DNA of 64,000 bases, from contig NC_083876.1 of assembly GCF_032452875.1 (NCBI RefSeq), forward strand, positions 27,254,001 through 27,318,000, in the 5' to 3' direction. The notes under the pieces are model-generated. The model was not told the DNA's origin. It saw nothing but the letters and a program-made list of their open reading frames with translations, and did not search any database. The translations under genes were made by a program, and so were the position numbers. How positions within the stretch are numbered: position 1 is the first letter of the stretch; every line of letters starts with the position of its first letter. The DNA is from Bos javanicus (Eukaryota; Chordata; Mammalia; Artiodactyla; Bovidae). Below are positions 10,396-22,535 of the stretch, piece by piece.

Positions 10396-11617
10396 AACTA
10401 CACACAAAAGTTTTAAATCTTTTTTTTAACTGAATGCATATTATTTGTAAAAGATCTGAAAGCAATCTTTGATATTTTATGTATTTATGCACTTACTTCT
10501 GAGGTTTTTCCAATAGATCTCTTCTTTGGCAATAGCTCTTATTGCTTAAGGCTGCTAAGTGGTATGAGCATGAATAGTCTGTACACATGTTTTGGGATAG
10601 TACATCTCCTAACACTTAAATCACCTTAAAAAAAAAAAAAAACAACTATTAAAACACAAAGGGATCCAAAGAGTAGGAAGGGAAGGAATATTGAAACAAT
10701 TCTCCATTTACTTTCTTTGAATACCAAGCTTGCTTGTCTTTTCATAAAAGACATTAATAGTGTAAGAAAGGTTTTCTTCATTTAAATTACATCTCAGTTA
10801 ATGGAGCCCCCCCCCACTACAGAATCACATGCATTATCTAATTTTTGAGAGAAAGATTAAAGACTTTTTGAAAAAGTTTTGAAAGGCTGTCTTGCTTCTA
10901 CCTTCCCCATAAAATAGCTATGAAGGTTAATGAAAATGTAATAACATTTTAAACTATTTAAGAACCAACCATAATAACATCTCGAAGAATGTCATTACCT
11001 ACTGAGACTATTTCCCCCTGGCCCCATCTCTAGCATTTAAAAAAGTATTGGATTTCCACTAGTCTTCAAGATGCATGTGTCATTCGGATTTGTTGTGTCA
11101 CTACCTAAAAGCTGTAGCAATTTGTGAACAATCTTAGCCAATCAGAGAAATAAACATTTGAAGCAATTTTCTAAGTACTGTATTATTTACTATCTTTAAA
11201 AGGTTGGAGCTCTTTAATCAAATCACATGAACTTTTATCTTCAAAATGTTATATATGCTGAAAGCTTTCTCCTAAACTGCATGAACTTACAATAAAAAAA
11301 GCCATATTTTCATTAATCATTACAGCAATGCTCTTTTTCTCAAGCAAGTTTTTTCTTATATTGCAGCGTTTTTTCATTGCTGGATGACATTTTGCTTTCA
11401 GTGGATGGATATCTTCATGCCAAAGCATTTGAACATCCCAGAGAGAACCCTGTGTTTCATATTGTCTGGTTCTTCTATTGTTTAGTTGCATATTTTTAAA
11501 ACTCTGCATTGAAGAATTTTATAGTTGAACATTGAGGATAAAATTTTAATTTTTACCTACACAGTCTGCTAAACTTAACCAGATGAGTAATCAGCAAGGA
11601 AAGCCATTCTTTAATGC
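10396..11617. other. Unique DNA
   Basis: A poly-A run at about 10627-10642 and a C run near 10808-10817. The minus-strand open frame 11249-11509 (86 codons) is unrecognised and unsupported. No repeats or genes seen. Confidence 0.45.
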
Positions 11618-11735
11618 AATAAATATTTATTGATTTCCCAACTGTTTTAGGCACTACAGTTATAACAAATTATATGTTAAATGAGGGAGACATACTTCCT
11701 CTCATGCAACTTACATTCTGGTGAGTGGTGTCTGG
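11618..11735 (-). repeat. L2 LINE 3' end
   Basis: AATAAATATTTATTGATTTC, GTTTTAGGCACTACAG and CATGCAACTTACATTCTGGT match the L2 3' end read in reverse. Confidence 0.75.
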
Positions 11736-12092
11736 TTCTCTTTGGGGAGCTCGAAAGTTTGGTGCACTTCTAAATGTCTAGAAAATGAGCTATGGGCTTT
11801 CTTCTTGCCTCTGTCTGAGTTAGAGGAAACTTCACTATTCTAAGTGCATTTCTTTTTGCTTTTCCTCTTTTCTATGTAGCCTTAACAAGGGAAGGGACTT
11901 GGGGTGTTGCTGAAAGCCAGTGTTGAAGGAAATCATCAAGAGGATTTCTGGCTGACCTGTGAGCAGAATCAAGCAATTCAGAGGCTCCTCACCCCCAACC
12001 TTGTCATTGAAACATATGTTCTGCCCAACATTCCCACCTTAGAAACTTCAAGGACACAGCCTTGAGAAAAATAATGTCTTGTAGAGACCACC
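11736..12092. other. Unique DNA
   Basis: No feature recognised. Confidence 0.4.
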
Positions 12093-12297
12093 TGGGCTTC
12101 CGTGATGGCACAGTGGCAAAGAATCTGCCTGCCAATGCAAGAGATGTGGGTTCAATTCACGGGTTGGGAAGATCCCCTGAGTAGGAAATGGCAACCCACT
12201 CTAGTATTCTTGCCTGGAAAATCCATAGATAGAGGAGCTGGTGGGCTATAGTCCACGGGGTAGCAAACAGCTGGACACGGCTGAGCATGTGCATGCA
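12093..12297 (+). mobile_element. Bov-tA SINE
   Basis: GGGCTTCCGTGATGGCACAG head, GGGTTCAATTCAC box B, and Bov-A body to GGCTGAGCATGTGCATG. Confidence 0.95.
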
Positions 12298-12313
12298 TGC
12301 ACACACACACACA
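12298..12313. repeat. (CA)n tail
   Basis: CA run directly after the Bov-tA, the usual SINE tail type. Confidence 0.85.
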
Positions 12314-12593
12314 ACCTGAATGACATATGAACTGAACCCAGTTAAGGCCCCTATATAGTTTCAATATTCTGATGGATGGATACAGAGATCTCCCATTGCA
12401 GCTACCCAAGACAAGTAAATTACCTTGTTTATTGAAACTGCCACCTGCTAACATGGAATGGTCAGCCTCTTTCTTACATCTCTCCTTAGATCTCTGTGTG
12501 CAGAGGCTAGTTTGCAAATCAAGAAACAGGGGACATTTCCCCCTCTTTTCTTAAACTCTGCTGTTAGGCTCAACTGCATATAGAGGCTCCTGT

Positions 12594-12869
12594 GGAGAAG
12601 GCAATGGCAACCCACTCCAGTACTTTTGCCTGGCAAATCCCATGGACAGAGGAGCCTGGTAGGCTGCAGTCCCTGGGGTCGCTAGGAGTTGGACACGACT
12701 GAGCGATTTCACTTTCACTTTTCACTTTCATGCATTGGAGAAGGAAATGGCAACCCACTCCAGTGTTCTTGCCTGGAGAATCCCAGGGACAGGGGAGCCT
12801 GGTGGGCTACTGTCTATGGGGTCGCATGGGGTCAGACACGACTGAAGCGACTTAGCAGCAGCAGCAGCA
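12594..12869 (+). mobile_element. Bov-A2 SINE
   Basis: Complete two-monomer copy from GGAGAAGGCAATGGCAACCC to a CAGCAGCAGCA tail. No clear target duplication seen. Confidence 0.95.
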
Positions 12870-13072
12870 TGATGTAAGGCTAACTTCCATGACTCAGACA
12901 GTACAAGCTGATCACTGACTCCACAAAAAATGCACATAAGAGGAACTTGTGATTGGCACAAGGGCTGGGTCAGCAGGGTCAAAGAATGTCTCTGAAAGCC
13001 ATATTATTTCAATATTATTATCTACTATGACTTTTTACTGATGCTTATTGCATTAGCCTAGAGAGTAAATTG

Positions 13073-13349
13073 TGGAGAAGGCAATGGCACCCCAGTCCAG
13101 TCCTCTTGCCTGGAAAATCCCATGGATGCAGGAGCCTGGTGGGCTGCAGTCCATGGGGTCGCTAAGAGTCGGACACGACTGAGCGACTTCACTTTCACTT
13201 CTCAACTTTCATGCATTGGAGAAGGAAATGGCAACCCACTCCAGTGTTCTTGCCTGGAGAATCCCAGGGACGGGGGAGCCTGGTGGGCTACTATCTATGG
13301 GGTCGCACGGGGTCGGACATGACTGAAGCAACTCAGCAGCAGCAGCAGC
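13073..13349 (+). mobile_element. Bov-A2 SINE
   Basis: Complete two-monomer copy ending in CAGCAGCAGCAGCAG. Perfect 13-bp target duplication AGAGAGTAAATTG at 13060-13072 and 13350-13362. Confidence 0.97.
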
Positions 13350-13362
13350 AGAGAGTAAATTG

Positions 13363-14027
13363 AGAGTTAACCATTCTCTTCATTTATATATATATCCATG
13401 AACACATACTCCTGCTTGTTATAATATTGTGATGGATGCAAAGAAATACAGTTGAAAAGTTGTAGCCTCTGCCTATAAGTAGTCTATATCCCAATCTTGG
13501 AAACTCTTGTAGACCAAGAAATAAGGTGCTGGCTTCTCTCTATTCTGTGAGGGATATAAATGATGAACAAATAGGGGCCATGGAAACACCATGACAAAAA
13601 AGGGTTGATGAGAGCTATACATAAATTAGCACAAATAACACAGTAAAATATGAAAATGGCCAAAATAAAGCAATGAAAGAGATATTCTGTGCCCAGAGAG
13701 TGCATCTAGACCAGTGACTTCTGCTTAAACTTGTGTGAATTCCAAACTACTCATCTAGAGCCAAAGACCAGGAAGAGAAAGAGAAGTGGGTGGAACCACT
13801 TATGTGCTCAGCACAGGAGGAGTAGCAACAATGCAAGCAGAGCCAGAAGGATGCATTCATACAGCATGTCCAGTCTATGCCAGGAGCTGTGGAGGGCACA
13901 GGAGCAAGCCACAGAGGCCAGGGAGACAGGACAATCCCTACTATCATGGAGCTCCTGCCCCAGGTTTCTGACAGTGACTGTCTGAGGAGCTGAAATGAAA
14001 TTATTGAATGGAGGATGATGTCAGGTT
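13363..14027. other. Unique DNA
   Basis: Short TATATATATA run near 13385. Open frames at 13731-13985 (+) and 13484-13705 (-) have no recognisable similarity. Part of 13,890-13,960 may be worn L2. Confidence 0.35.
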
Positions 14028-14135
14028 AGATGGCCAGGTGAAGGGCCAGATTTGCAAAAATCTGAAACAGTATTCCAGGCAGAGAGCATTGCAAAAGCCC
14101 TAAGATTGTGACTGACTCATCATTTTATTGGAAGA
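14028..14135 (-). repeat. L2 LINE internal fragment
   Basis: ACAGTATTCCAGGCAGAGAG followed by GCAAAAGCCCTAAG corresponds to the reversed L2 words around CATTCCAGGCAGAGGGAACA. Confidence 0.55.
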
Positions 14136-14178
14136 GAAAAGTGACCATGGCCAGTGCACAGTGAACAAAGGGGGGACC

Positions 14179-14650
14179 TGTTGGAAAACGTCTGATGACA
14201 AATTGAAAATCTAATGAACAATCATTGTTCAAGCATACAAAAATGAAGTCTGCTGGCAATTGAGGACCTGATCTCAGACATAACCCTGTACCGCTGAGAA
14301 CCTGACCTTTCTGTAAACTGCGCCTAACTCCAGCAATTTTTAAAACAAAGATGCAACCTTATGTCTTTGCTCCCCTTTGTAACTATGCAACCATTTCAGA
14401 CCTCAAGAAATCGTTACTTAACATGCATCCATACTTCTTGCCATCTTCAACTATAATTCCTGATCAATAGTCGATGGAACTATTAACCAATTTTGAGGGT
14501 TTTGCCTTTGTAAATCTCCATTTCATAGTCTGGTGGAACACGATTCAAGTGCTTCTCAAATCTGTATCTCCCAGACTAGTCTTAAATCCCAAATCAACAC
14601 CCTTTTATTTCAATCAGATATCCAGTTCTGAAATTTTAGTTAACATGTCC
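14179..14650 (+). repeat. Possible solo LTR-like relic
   Basis: Begins TGTTGGAAAACG and ends near AGTTAACA. It contains a region like an LTR 3' part (CTGTATCTCCCAGAC, then a worn AATAAA-like word). No target duplication, primer-binding site or retroviral genes were seen. Ordinary unique DNA is an alternative. Confidence 0.25.
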
Positions 14651-14817
14651 AAGAGGTAAGTGGAGACCAGATTATATACATCCTTGCACAGAGTCTGGAT
14701 ACTATTCTACTTGGAAGAGTTGATGGATTTAATAGAAGGAGAGAAACAGTAAGATTTACACTTTAATAACTTAGCCTTGTTGAAATTACCTGCATAAAAT
14801 ATGCTATCTCCTTTCAG

Positions 14818-14832
14818 TTTTTTTTTTTTTCC
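14818..14832. repeat. Poly-T tract
   Basis: Fifteen-base T run; could be a remnant of a reverse-strand retroelement tail. Confidence 0.6.
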
Positions 14833-14954
14833 ACCACTCATAATTTTCATGTTTATTTCTTATGGCACACAATAAATGTATTTAAGGTGACTGTACTTAC
14901 TGGCTGACTTATTATTAACAGTACCCTCATTTACTCTGAAAACTGTCCAAGTTT

Positions 14955-15260
14955 GGACCAGGGTTGTCAACCTTTTCCTATAAAGGGCTCAAGTGCAAGT
15001 GTTTCTGGCTGTGTAGATCAGATGGCAATGAAACTCTGCCATAACAGCACAAAAGCAAGCCACAGACAATATGTAAACTAAAGGGGGTGGTTGTGTTCCA
15101 ATAAACCTTTATTTATGGATACATTAAAATTATACATAAAGTTCAGTTTTAGTATCGTAAGTCTTTTGACTTTTCCAATTGTTTAAAAATATAAAACCCA
15201 GTTTTAGCTCACAGGCCATATAAGAACAGGTGGGTGAATTTAGTCCAGGGCTTCACTAAT
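14955..15260. mobile_element. hAT-Charlie-type non-autonomous DNA transposon relic
   Basis: CCAGGGTTGTCAACCTTTTC, TATAAAGGGCTCAAGTGCAA, CTGTGTAGATCAGATGGCAA, CAGACAATATGTAAACTAAA, GTGTTCCAATAAACCTTTAT and CACAGGCCATATAAGAAC follow in order a well-known mammalian hAT element with a CAGGGGTCGGCAAAC-type terminus. The far end is worn. The exact family name is not given because I cannot check it. Confidence 0.7.
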
Positions 15261-15298
15261 CTCCTGTAAGATTATAAATTAGATGGTGACCCTTACTG

Positions 15299-15475
15299 TC
15301 ATTTATTGAGGGCCTACTATGTGCCAGGCAGTCATCACAACAAGCCTATGAGGTACGTACCAGCTGTAAATGTGTTTTGTAATAATAAACAGAGTCATAA
15401 ACAAAGGCAAGTCTAAGGAACTCACCACCCAAGGTCTCCATGCTACGAGGTGGCAGAAAGCCTGGCTGAAGGGTC
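15299..15475 (-). repeat. MIR SINE
   Basis: TCATTTATTGAGGGCCTACT, ATGTGCCAGGCAGTCATCAC, AACAAGCCTATGAGGTACGT and CTCACCACCCAAGGTCTCC: reversed MIR, 3' end first. Confidence 0.85.
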
Positions 15476-18400
15476 CACATTGGTAACCACATGGCTAAAT
15501 AATATCACAATACACTTCCATTCCCTCCCTCCTGATGTACATTTCTCCTCCATCATCTTTTTAGTTCTTGCCTAGTTTCAGTCTCCTTTTATCCATTAAT
15601 CGCCTTCACTTTCTTTGTCCATAGTCTATCAAAATTATAATTACAATCTAGTTATATGCCTAGGACTGGGGGGCAGGGGTTGGGGGGAAGCCAAAAATCA
15701 GATTACATAGAACAAAGAACAGTCCTTTCAACCATTATAGTCAAATATTTCTAGTTTCCTTTAAAATTTTCTAAACATAAATATTCCCTTCATAATCCTA
15801 AAAAGAAACCAGTTCTCCTCCTAAGCACTAGCTTTCTAGGTAAAATATGCCTATTATCTAATTTCATTGTATTTCTCTTATAACAACCAGTTAAATAACA
15901 GTGATAGCAGTATTTTTCTTCGCAATTGTCTTGTGAGTAAATCCCTAATTCTCACTTCCTTGTATCTATAAGAAAATGGTGTCAAGTTAAATAAGATCCA
16001 GATAAGTTACTTCCATTCTTAAATCTATGATACACCATAGTTCTAATGCATTAAGGTAGGAATTTTGCCACCATTTTGAGGATTTGTTGTTCTATATTTC
16101 AAACAACTCTCTTTACAAGTGAATTTTTGGAACACAGGTTGTTCTTTGAATTGGGGGCTTTCAGGACATGCTGCCAAACCCTTCGTGATTTTAAAGCATT
16201 TTGCAAGTGTTTATTTAATGGTGATTGTCTGTTTTGATAGTAAAAAAGGAGGTTACTTAATTCCAGGACCACTTTCACTATTGAAGCTTCTTGCCAACAA
16301 TAAGGCAGCAGTAAAACTCAAATAGTTTATAAATGTCAGCAAAATCCTATGAACAAATTACTGCCCAAGTCATTTTGTTTTAGTGTCTTTTATTTGGAAA
16401 AACATACGTTTTAAGAGAGGAGAAAAAGATGCCATTTGATTGTTGAGATACACTACCATTTTCCACTAAATTGTTGTTAAAGACTTAAAAAAAATCAAGT
16501 TGAAGCTGCTGATTTAAGTTGCTCACTTCATGTCAATTTCTGAAAATGTTAAGCGTGGCATTAAAATCAAAGATGCATTTAAGGAGAAACATACACTTAG
16601 TTTGGAGGGATAAATGAGAACAACCTGTTTGGTTCACATTAAGCTTGCAGATTTATCAACACTGGGTACACATGGGAAAGACAGAGCGAGTGTTTATGAG
16701 CTCTCAGAAAGGATTGATTTTTACAAGTCCCTGATTTAGCTGGAAGGGGTGCCTATATATTTAGTTACCAAAAGGGTTAATGGACTTAACCTTTTGAAAA
16801 ATGTATTTTTTCATGTGCATATAACATGATGGATAGTTTACTGAATGCACATAGGTAAACATAGGTGAAAACAAATTAATTGGAAGGTATAAGGTGTTTT
16901 TGTTTTGTTTTTTTTTTCTTGATAGATGGATCTCATTATTTTCCTTGGGCAGACAAAGCCATAACAGTTTCCAGAGAAAGGAGAGTGACAGTTCCAGGAA
17001 ACTGCTTACAGATGGACAGCCAGCAGGCTAAAAATATTATTGTGTCCACCTCATCAATAAGCTGGCTCCATGAAGAGTGGCAATTATTCTTTTCCTGCTT
17101 ATGCTGCCTTTGAAAGGCATGAAGACAATTATTGATAGCTGGGTATGCAGAACAAAATATATACAGTAACACAAATCCATTTACTATGGCAAATCCATAT
17201 CAGAGAGACCACTGCCTTTCATGCCAGTATTTAAAGCAGCAACATGTACCCATCGATGTCTTAAGAGGATTATGCTGATACTGTGTTTTGTTGCAATCCT
17301 ATTAATTATTAATGACGCATGTTTATTATTCACCTATATTTAGAAAGTCTGTATTATGTACTGAAAAGAGGGAGAGAAACATCACTGAGTTGGAGGAGGT
17401 GTTTTCAATCTTCCACACGCACAAATGTCACAACTGGCCTTTATCTACCACAGAGGTTCTTTAAGCTCTGTGTGACAATTTTATCAAAAGAAATGAATGA
17501 AAATAAAATTTTATACAAATCACAAACTATCAATGCTTGTTAGCCATCAGGAAACAAGATACACAGCTTTATTATTTTTTTTAACATGAGAAAAAAATTG
17601 GAGTACCAATTACTGTGTAGAATTAAAAAAAAAACCCCTCAACTAAAGGCACAACAAAATAAATGACAGATTCCAAGCCTCAGCATAGAGCTAAAGGGAT
17701 TTCAATGGGCTCATTACTTTTATTATCCTGCAATACTCAGCCAAGCCTACAGTAAGGCTGTGTTTAGACACAAGATGTGCTGTGTACTTGCAAAAATGTG
17801 GGCAATGGATCAGCTCACCTGAAACCAGTAGAGCAGACACGCAAAATCAGGGCATAGCAAATGTTAAACTTATTCTGCTGAATGCAGAGAGGAGAAAGGT
17901 ATTAACCAGGAAAGGAGTTAAGAGAAAAATGGCAGACAGTTTCAACCATAGTAGTCAAACCTCGCCATATTCAATCATATAAAGTACTGTGGATATCCTC
18001 ATGGCTTTTGTTTTTAGGATGTCCCTTTTCCTGGCATTTATATGCTAAGATAGATGAAAAGGATTCACATTGTTAACAAACTGCAGAATAGCAAAAGGGC
18101 CATTTTTTTTAAAGTCAGTCTAAATGAGAGAACATGACTTATACACTGCAACATTTTTCAGATTGTTCCTGGGCTTGAAGGTCATAGTGATTAACTGTGC
18201 TGCCTTATTCTAGAGTTGAACAGTTATCCAATAATCAGGGATTCCATCCAGAGCTGCCATGACTACACTAAAGAGACCCTTGTTCCCAGTTTTCCTAAAT
18301 GTCTAATCTCTGAGGACTAGAGAGAGGGGTTCATTCAAAGGTGAATTGTCTTTCTGGGTGTAAAAAAGTAGTGGATAATTAGAACAAGCAGCAACTAAAT

Positions 18401-18644
18401 ATCCTCCACCTAATTCCCAAGTCAGCTGCCCATTTGTAACTGCAATCTTGAAAAACTATAGGTTTTTCAGTCTATGAAAAAATTACTGTTTTTTATTTAA
18501 AAGATTCCCAGGGTGTTGGTATCTGAAAAGAAAATATTATTCATTCAATAGTGACACAATGTGTTATATTTTAAATTATACATTCTTTTTATGCTGCTTT
18601 TTGGAATTTCATGAGATAGCAACTAAATGTAGTTGTAAGGGGAA
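15476..18644. other. Repeat-poor unique DNA
   Basis: More than 3 kb with no young ruminant repeat. It has unique, compositionally mixed stretches, for example 16,920-17,180 with GAAGACAATTATTGATAGCT. T run at 16,907-16,918. Small frames such as 16119-16325, 17319-17543 and 17782-17982 are unrecognised. The lack of insertions is suggestive of conserved non-coding DNA but does not prove it. Confidence 0.45.
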
Positions 18645-18712
18645 AAAGCATACTGAAACCCTTGTGAGACTGAGACAAGTTATTTCTTAACCTCCCTATA
18701 TCTGTTCAGGTG
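18645..18712 (+). repeat. MIR fragment, weak
   Basis: GAGACAAGTTATTTCTTAAC followed by CTCCCTATATCTGTTC resembles the MIR core. Confidence 0.4.
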
Positions 18713-18721
18713 ACAGGATTT

Positions 18722-19325
18722 TTTAATTTAAATTTATTTATTTTAATTATAGGCTAATTACAATATTGTATTGGTTTTGCCATACATCAACATGAATCGC
18801 CACAGGTATACACGTGTTCCCAATCCTGAACCCCCCTCCCACCTCCCTCCCCATACCATCCCTCTGGGTCATCCTGGTGCACCAGCCCGAAGCATCCTGT
18901 ATCCTGCATCAAGCCTGGACTGGCAATTCGTTTCTTATATGATATTATACATGTTTCAATGCCATTCTCCCAAATCATCCCCCCACTCCCTCTCCCACAG
19001 AGTCCAAACGACTGTTCTATACATCAGTGTCTCTTTTGCTATCTCGCATACAGGGTTATTGTTACCATCTTCCTAAATTCCATATATATGCATTAGTATA
19101 CTGTATCGGTGTTTTTCTTTCTGGCTTACTTCACTCTGTATAATCGGCTCCAGTTTCATCCACCTCATTAGAACTGATTCAAATGTATTATTTTTAATGG
19201 CTGAGTAATTATCCATTGTGTATATGTACCACTGCTTTCTTATCCATTCATCTGCTGATGGACATGTAGGTTGCTTCCATGTCCTGGCTCTGCGATGAAC
19301 ACTGGGGTACACATGTCTCTTTTTT
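18722..19325 (-). mobile_element. Artiodactyl L1 3' end
   Basis: Minus-strand young bovine-type L1. A T-rich reversed tail leads into the 3' UTR (TATTGTATTGGTTTTGCCAT, GAACCCCCCTCCCACC), which ends at the ORF2 stop near 19,073. It continues into coding sequence up to about 19,325. Confidence 0.95.
19073..19325 (-). pseudogene. L1 ORF2 C-terminal remnant
   Basis: The last ~80 codons of L1 ORF2 (the end of the endonuclease/reverse-transcriptase protein) remain open on the minus strand. They read WYIYTMDNYSAIKNN, then FESVLMRWMKLEPIIQSEVS, and end ILMHIYGI before the stop. The upstream part of the same open frame (19,326-19,516) is not L1 but antisense Bov-tA, so the long frame is an accident. 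With the catalytic domains missing, no activity is possible. Confidence 0.85.
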
Positions 19326-19353
19326 AAAATGGGCAACATATTCAATAGTCTAA

Positions 19354-19556
19354 GGCTCCTCAGGTGGCTCAGTGGTAAAGAATCCGTCTGCTGAACAAGA
19401 GACAGGTGTTTGATCCCTGGGTTGGGAAGATCACTGGAGAAGTAATTAGCAACCCTCTCCAGTATTCTTGCCTGGGAAATGCCATGGACAGATGAGCCTG
19501 GCAGGTTATAGTCCATGGGGTCGCAAAAGAGGCAAACAGCACTTAATGACTAAAAC
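19354..19556 (+). mobile_element. Bov-tA SINE
   Basis: GGCTCCTCAGGTGGCTCAGT head and Bov-A body. Moderately diverged. It lies against the 5' truncation point of the L1. Confidence 0.93.
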
Positions 19557-19695
19557 AACCACCACAAGATAATCCAGGTGAAATCATATTTGAAACACAT
19601 TTCACCTGAATTTAAAATAAATTTGTAAATTATTTATTCCAGCTAAAAAAACTAATGTCCAATGACATACAATAAAGATTATTTGCTTCTGAATT

Positions 19696-19966
19696 CAGAG
19701 AAGGCACTGGCACCCCACTCCAGTACTCTTGCCTGGAAACTCCCATGGATGGAGGAGCCTGGTAGGCTGCAGTCCATGGGGTCGCTAAGAGTCGGACGCG
19801 ACTGAGCGACTTCCCTTTCACTTCTCACTTTCATGCATTGGAGAAGGAAATGGCAACCCTCTCCAGTGTTCTTGCCTGGAGAATCCCAGGGACAGGGGAG
19901 TCTGATGGGCTGCCGTCTATGGGGTTGCACAGAGTCGGACACAACTGAAGCAACTTAGCAGCAGCA
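19696..19966 (+). mobile_element. Bov-A2 SINE
   Basis: Complete two-monomer copy. Target duplication GCTTCTGAATT at 19685-19695 and 19967-19977. Confidence 0.96.
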
Positions 19967-19977
19967 GCTTCTGAATT

Positions 19978-20590
19978 ATATTGAAATAGTCCATCAAGAA
20001 AATTCTTTGACTATTATCTTACGACATTTTAAAGTAAAACTGACAACAACACACAGGAGGGGAAACCACTGGTTCTTCTAATTAAGCCATAAAGGAGGGC
20101 AGTGATGGAGCCACTCGCTTCACCCAAGGACCAGGGTCCTGAATGCAGTCAGGATCCCTTTTCCACATTCCCCCGCCCCCGCTTCTCAGAGCCTGAAAGG
20201 AAAGCCCTGTGTGTTGTGTGGATGAGAGTGTGTGTTTCCAGGAGGCACCCACTGGAAGTCAAGAGCCCATTCCCTCCTTGATCTCTGTGAGCAGGGATCC
20301 GGGTCATAGGGAATCACATTTGCTTAGAAAGGAAGTCAGGCATTCTGACAGTTTGGCTAGGGGAGGGCAAGGGAGGAAACTGTCCAAAACTCAGAGAGTG
20401 TATTTCCAGAAGTCTTGGGCAGAGAAAGCACTACCTGAAATGCTTCCCAGATGTCACCAATGGATTAAAGGCAGTCCATGTTGGTATTTTAGACTTCTTC
20501 TATGTCTAGGGTATCTGTAGCAGCTGGATTGTTTATCCTAGTAACATTAAGTACATGATTAGAAGAACCCAGGAATATTCTTGTAACATA
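19978..20590. other. Unique DNA
   Basis: Slightly GC-richer stretch at 20,100-20,330. The plus-strand frame 20209-20520 (103 codons) has no recognisable similarity and no splice support. Confidence 0.35.
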
Positions 20591-20602
20591 GTCACCAATT
20601 TG

Positions 20603-20874
20603 GAGAAGGCAATGGCACCCCACTCCAGTACTCTTGCCTGGCAAATCCCATGGGCAGAGGAGCCTGATAGGCTGCAGTCCATGCAGTCGTGAAGAGTTGG
20701 ACACGACTGAGCGACTTCACTTTCACTTTTCACTTTCATGCATTGGAGAAGGAGATGGCAATCCACTCCAGTGTTCTTGCCTGGGGAATTCCAGGGATGG
20801 GGGAGCCTGGTGGGCTGCCGTCTAGGGGATTGCACAGAGTCGGACATGACTGAAGCGACTCAGCAGCAGCAGCA
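20603..20874 (+). mobile_element. Bov-A2 SINE
   Basis: Complete copy. Perfect 12-bp target duplication GTCACCAATTTG at 20591-20602 and 20875-20886. Confidence 0.97.
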
Positions 20875-20886
20875 GTCACCAATTTG

Positions 20887-21719
20887 TAATAAGTACTGTT
20901 TAATAAAATGGATAAAATGATATTTGTGTGCCTGAACCTGTTCCTCCTGTACTACAAAGCCCCCATGGTCTCGTGCTTGATGCTGTTTCTCTGTCTGTTG
21001 TTACCATAGCCCTTAGGCACAAACCTACTGTTTCCAAGGACTCATTCTCATTGACTCTGTCCTGACGCCCTGGGTGTCCTCTACCAGAGACGGGTCCACA
21101 GACCCAGAAATCTCTCACTGATCTCTCATCTGTGCTCTTTTTGTAACTTTTCCTTAAGAGACAAGGTAAAATTACAGGAAGAACCAGCTTTGACTCAAAA
21201 GTGCCTTGAAACTCATCTTTACATCTTTCTTTGATGTGATTTTATCCAAATCCCAATAATTATCAAAATTTGACTTCTCTTTGGAATACTTTTGTGAAGA
21301 CAGGCAAATATATCTAAGCTCCCTTACCAAATATAAATACTATTTCTATTCATGCCATCCATTACACTACTTTCTTTCCTTTTAAACACACTGAAACATC
21401 TTACAACACTCTTACACTTGGAAGCATCAGTCCCACTGTTGTTTCCTCCATCTTTACATACTTTGAAATCTGGAAGGATAACAATCCTAACAATAGAATC
21501 ACTGTTCCTAGAATCTTGTAACTGCTAGATTAATCCAGATCAACACTCATGATTCTTGGACATATTTTTTCTCTTCAAGCCCTATAGTAGATACACCCTC
21601 CTAAGCTCATCCCTGCACGTATTTCAATCCTTAACACAGACAGGAGACCATTTTCTCAAAAAAAAAAAAAAAGAGCTAATGAATAGGTGGACTGAATCCA
21701 CTCCTTAGAAAACAGGTCT
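20887..21719. other. Unique DNA
   Basis: No gene recognised. Poly-A run at about 21,658-21,673. Confidence 0.4.
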
Positions 21720-21731
21720 TCATTATGCATT

Positions 21732-22010
21732 GCTAAGCTATGCTATGCTAAGTCACTTCAGTCGTGTCCGACTCTGTGTGACCCCAGAGATGGCAGCACA
21801 CCAGGCTCCTCCGTCCCTGGGATTCTCCAGGCAAGAACACTGGAGTGGGTTGCCATTTCCTTCTCCAATGCATGAAAGTGAAAAGAGAAAGTGAAGTCAC
21901 TCAGTCGTGTCTGACTCCTAGTGACCCCATGGACTGCAGCCCACCAGGCTCCTCCATCCATGGGATTTTCCAGGCAAGTGTACTGGAGTGGGGTGCCATT
22001 GCCTTCTCCA
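21732..22010 (-). mobile_element. Bov-A2 SINE
   Basis: Complete minus-strand copy. The tail reads GCTAAGCTATGCTATGCTAA instead of pure GCTGCT. Perfect target duplication TCATTATGCATT at 21720-21731 and 22011-22022. Confidence 0.97.
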
Positions 22011-22435
22011 TCATTATGCATTAAGAGCACACAAAGGGTCAAGCGGTGAGCATTGTTTAAATAACAGCACTGCCTGCCCTTGGGGAACTGTCTGGATCAT
22101 AAACTGTCTTTGATAAGGACTTTAGGAACTTAATACTGTAACAATCCTGCCTACACCTATGCAGGTATAGCACATGGCCCATTGCCAAGAGTTCTGGTCT
22201 AGGACAGGCATATTCAGTGGCCAGTGAAATGCTGACGTCAGAGATTTTTTAAAAAAGAAAAGAGGTATGACTAAAAAGATTCAGTCTCTGGCTTTCAACC
22301 ATTATTCCACCTCACACGAGCTACCAGCATTCTCCCCTGATTTGACATTTTTACCTGCTATTGGATATCATATATATGTTGGCCAGCACCCTAGATGTTA
22401 AATTTAAGACACTAATAATTGTTGCTTGTTCCCAA

Positions 22436-22535
22436 ACCTCTTTCCTTCAACTTCTTTCTGTCCTCTCTCCTGCTCCCTCACTCTCCCCCGCCCTTCCCCC
22501 ATCCCTGTCCCATCCTCATCTCTTTCTCATGTGTC
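22436..22535. repeat. Pyrimidine-rich tract
   Basis: About 100 bases dominated by C and T, including CACTCTCCCCCGCCCTTCCC. Confidence 0.75.

Noticed and set aside
12152..12517. 121-codon minus-strand frame
   Set aside because: Half of it is antisense Bov-tA and the rest unique DNA without support.
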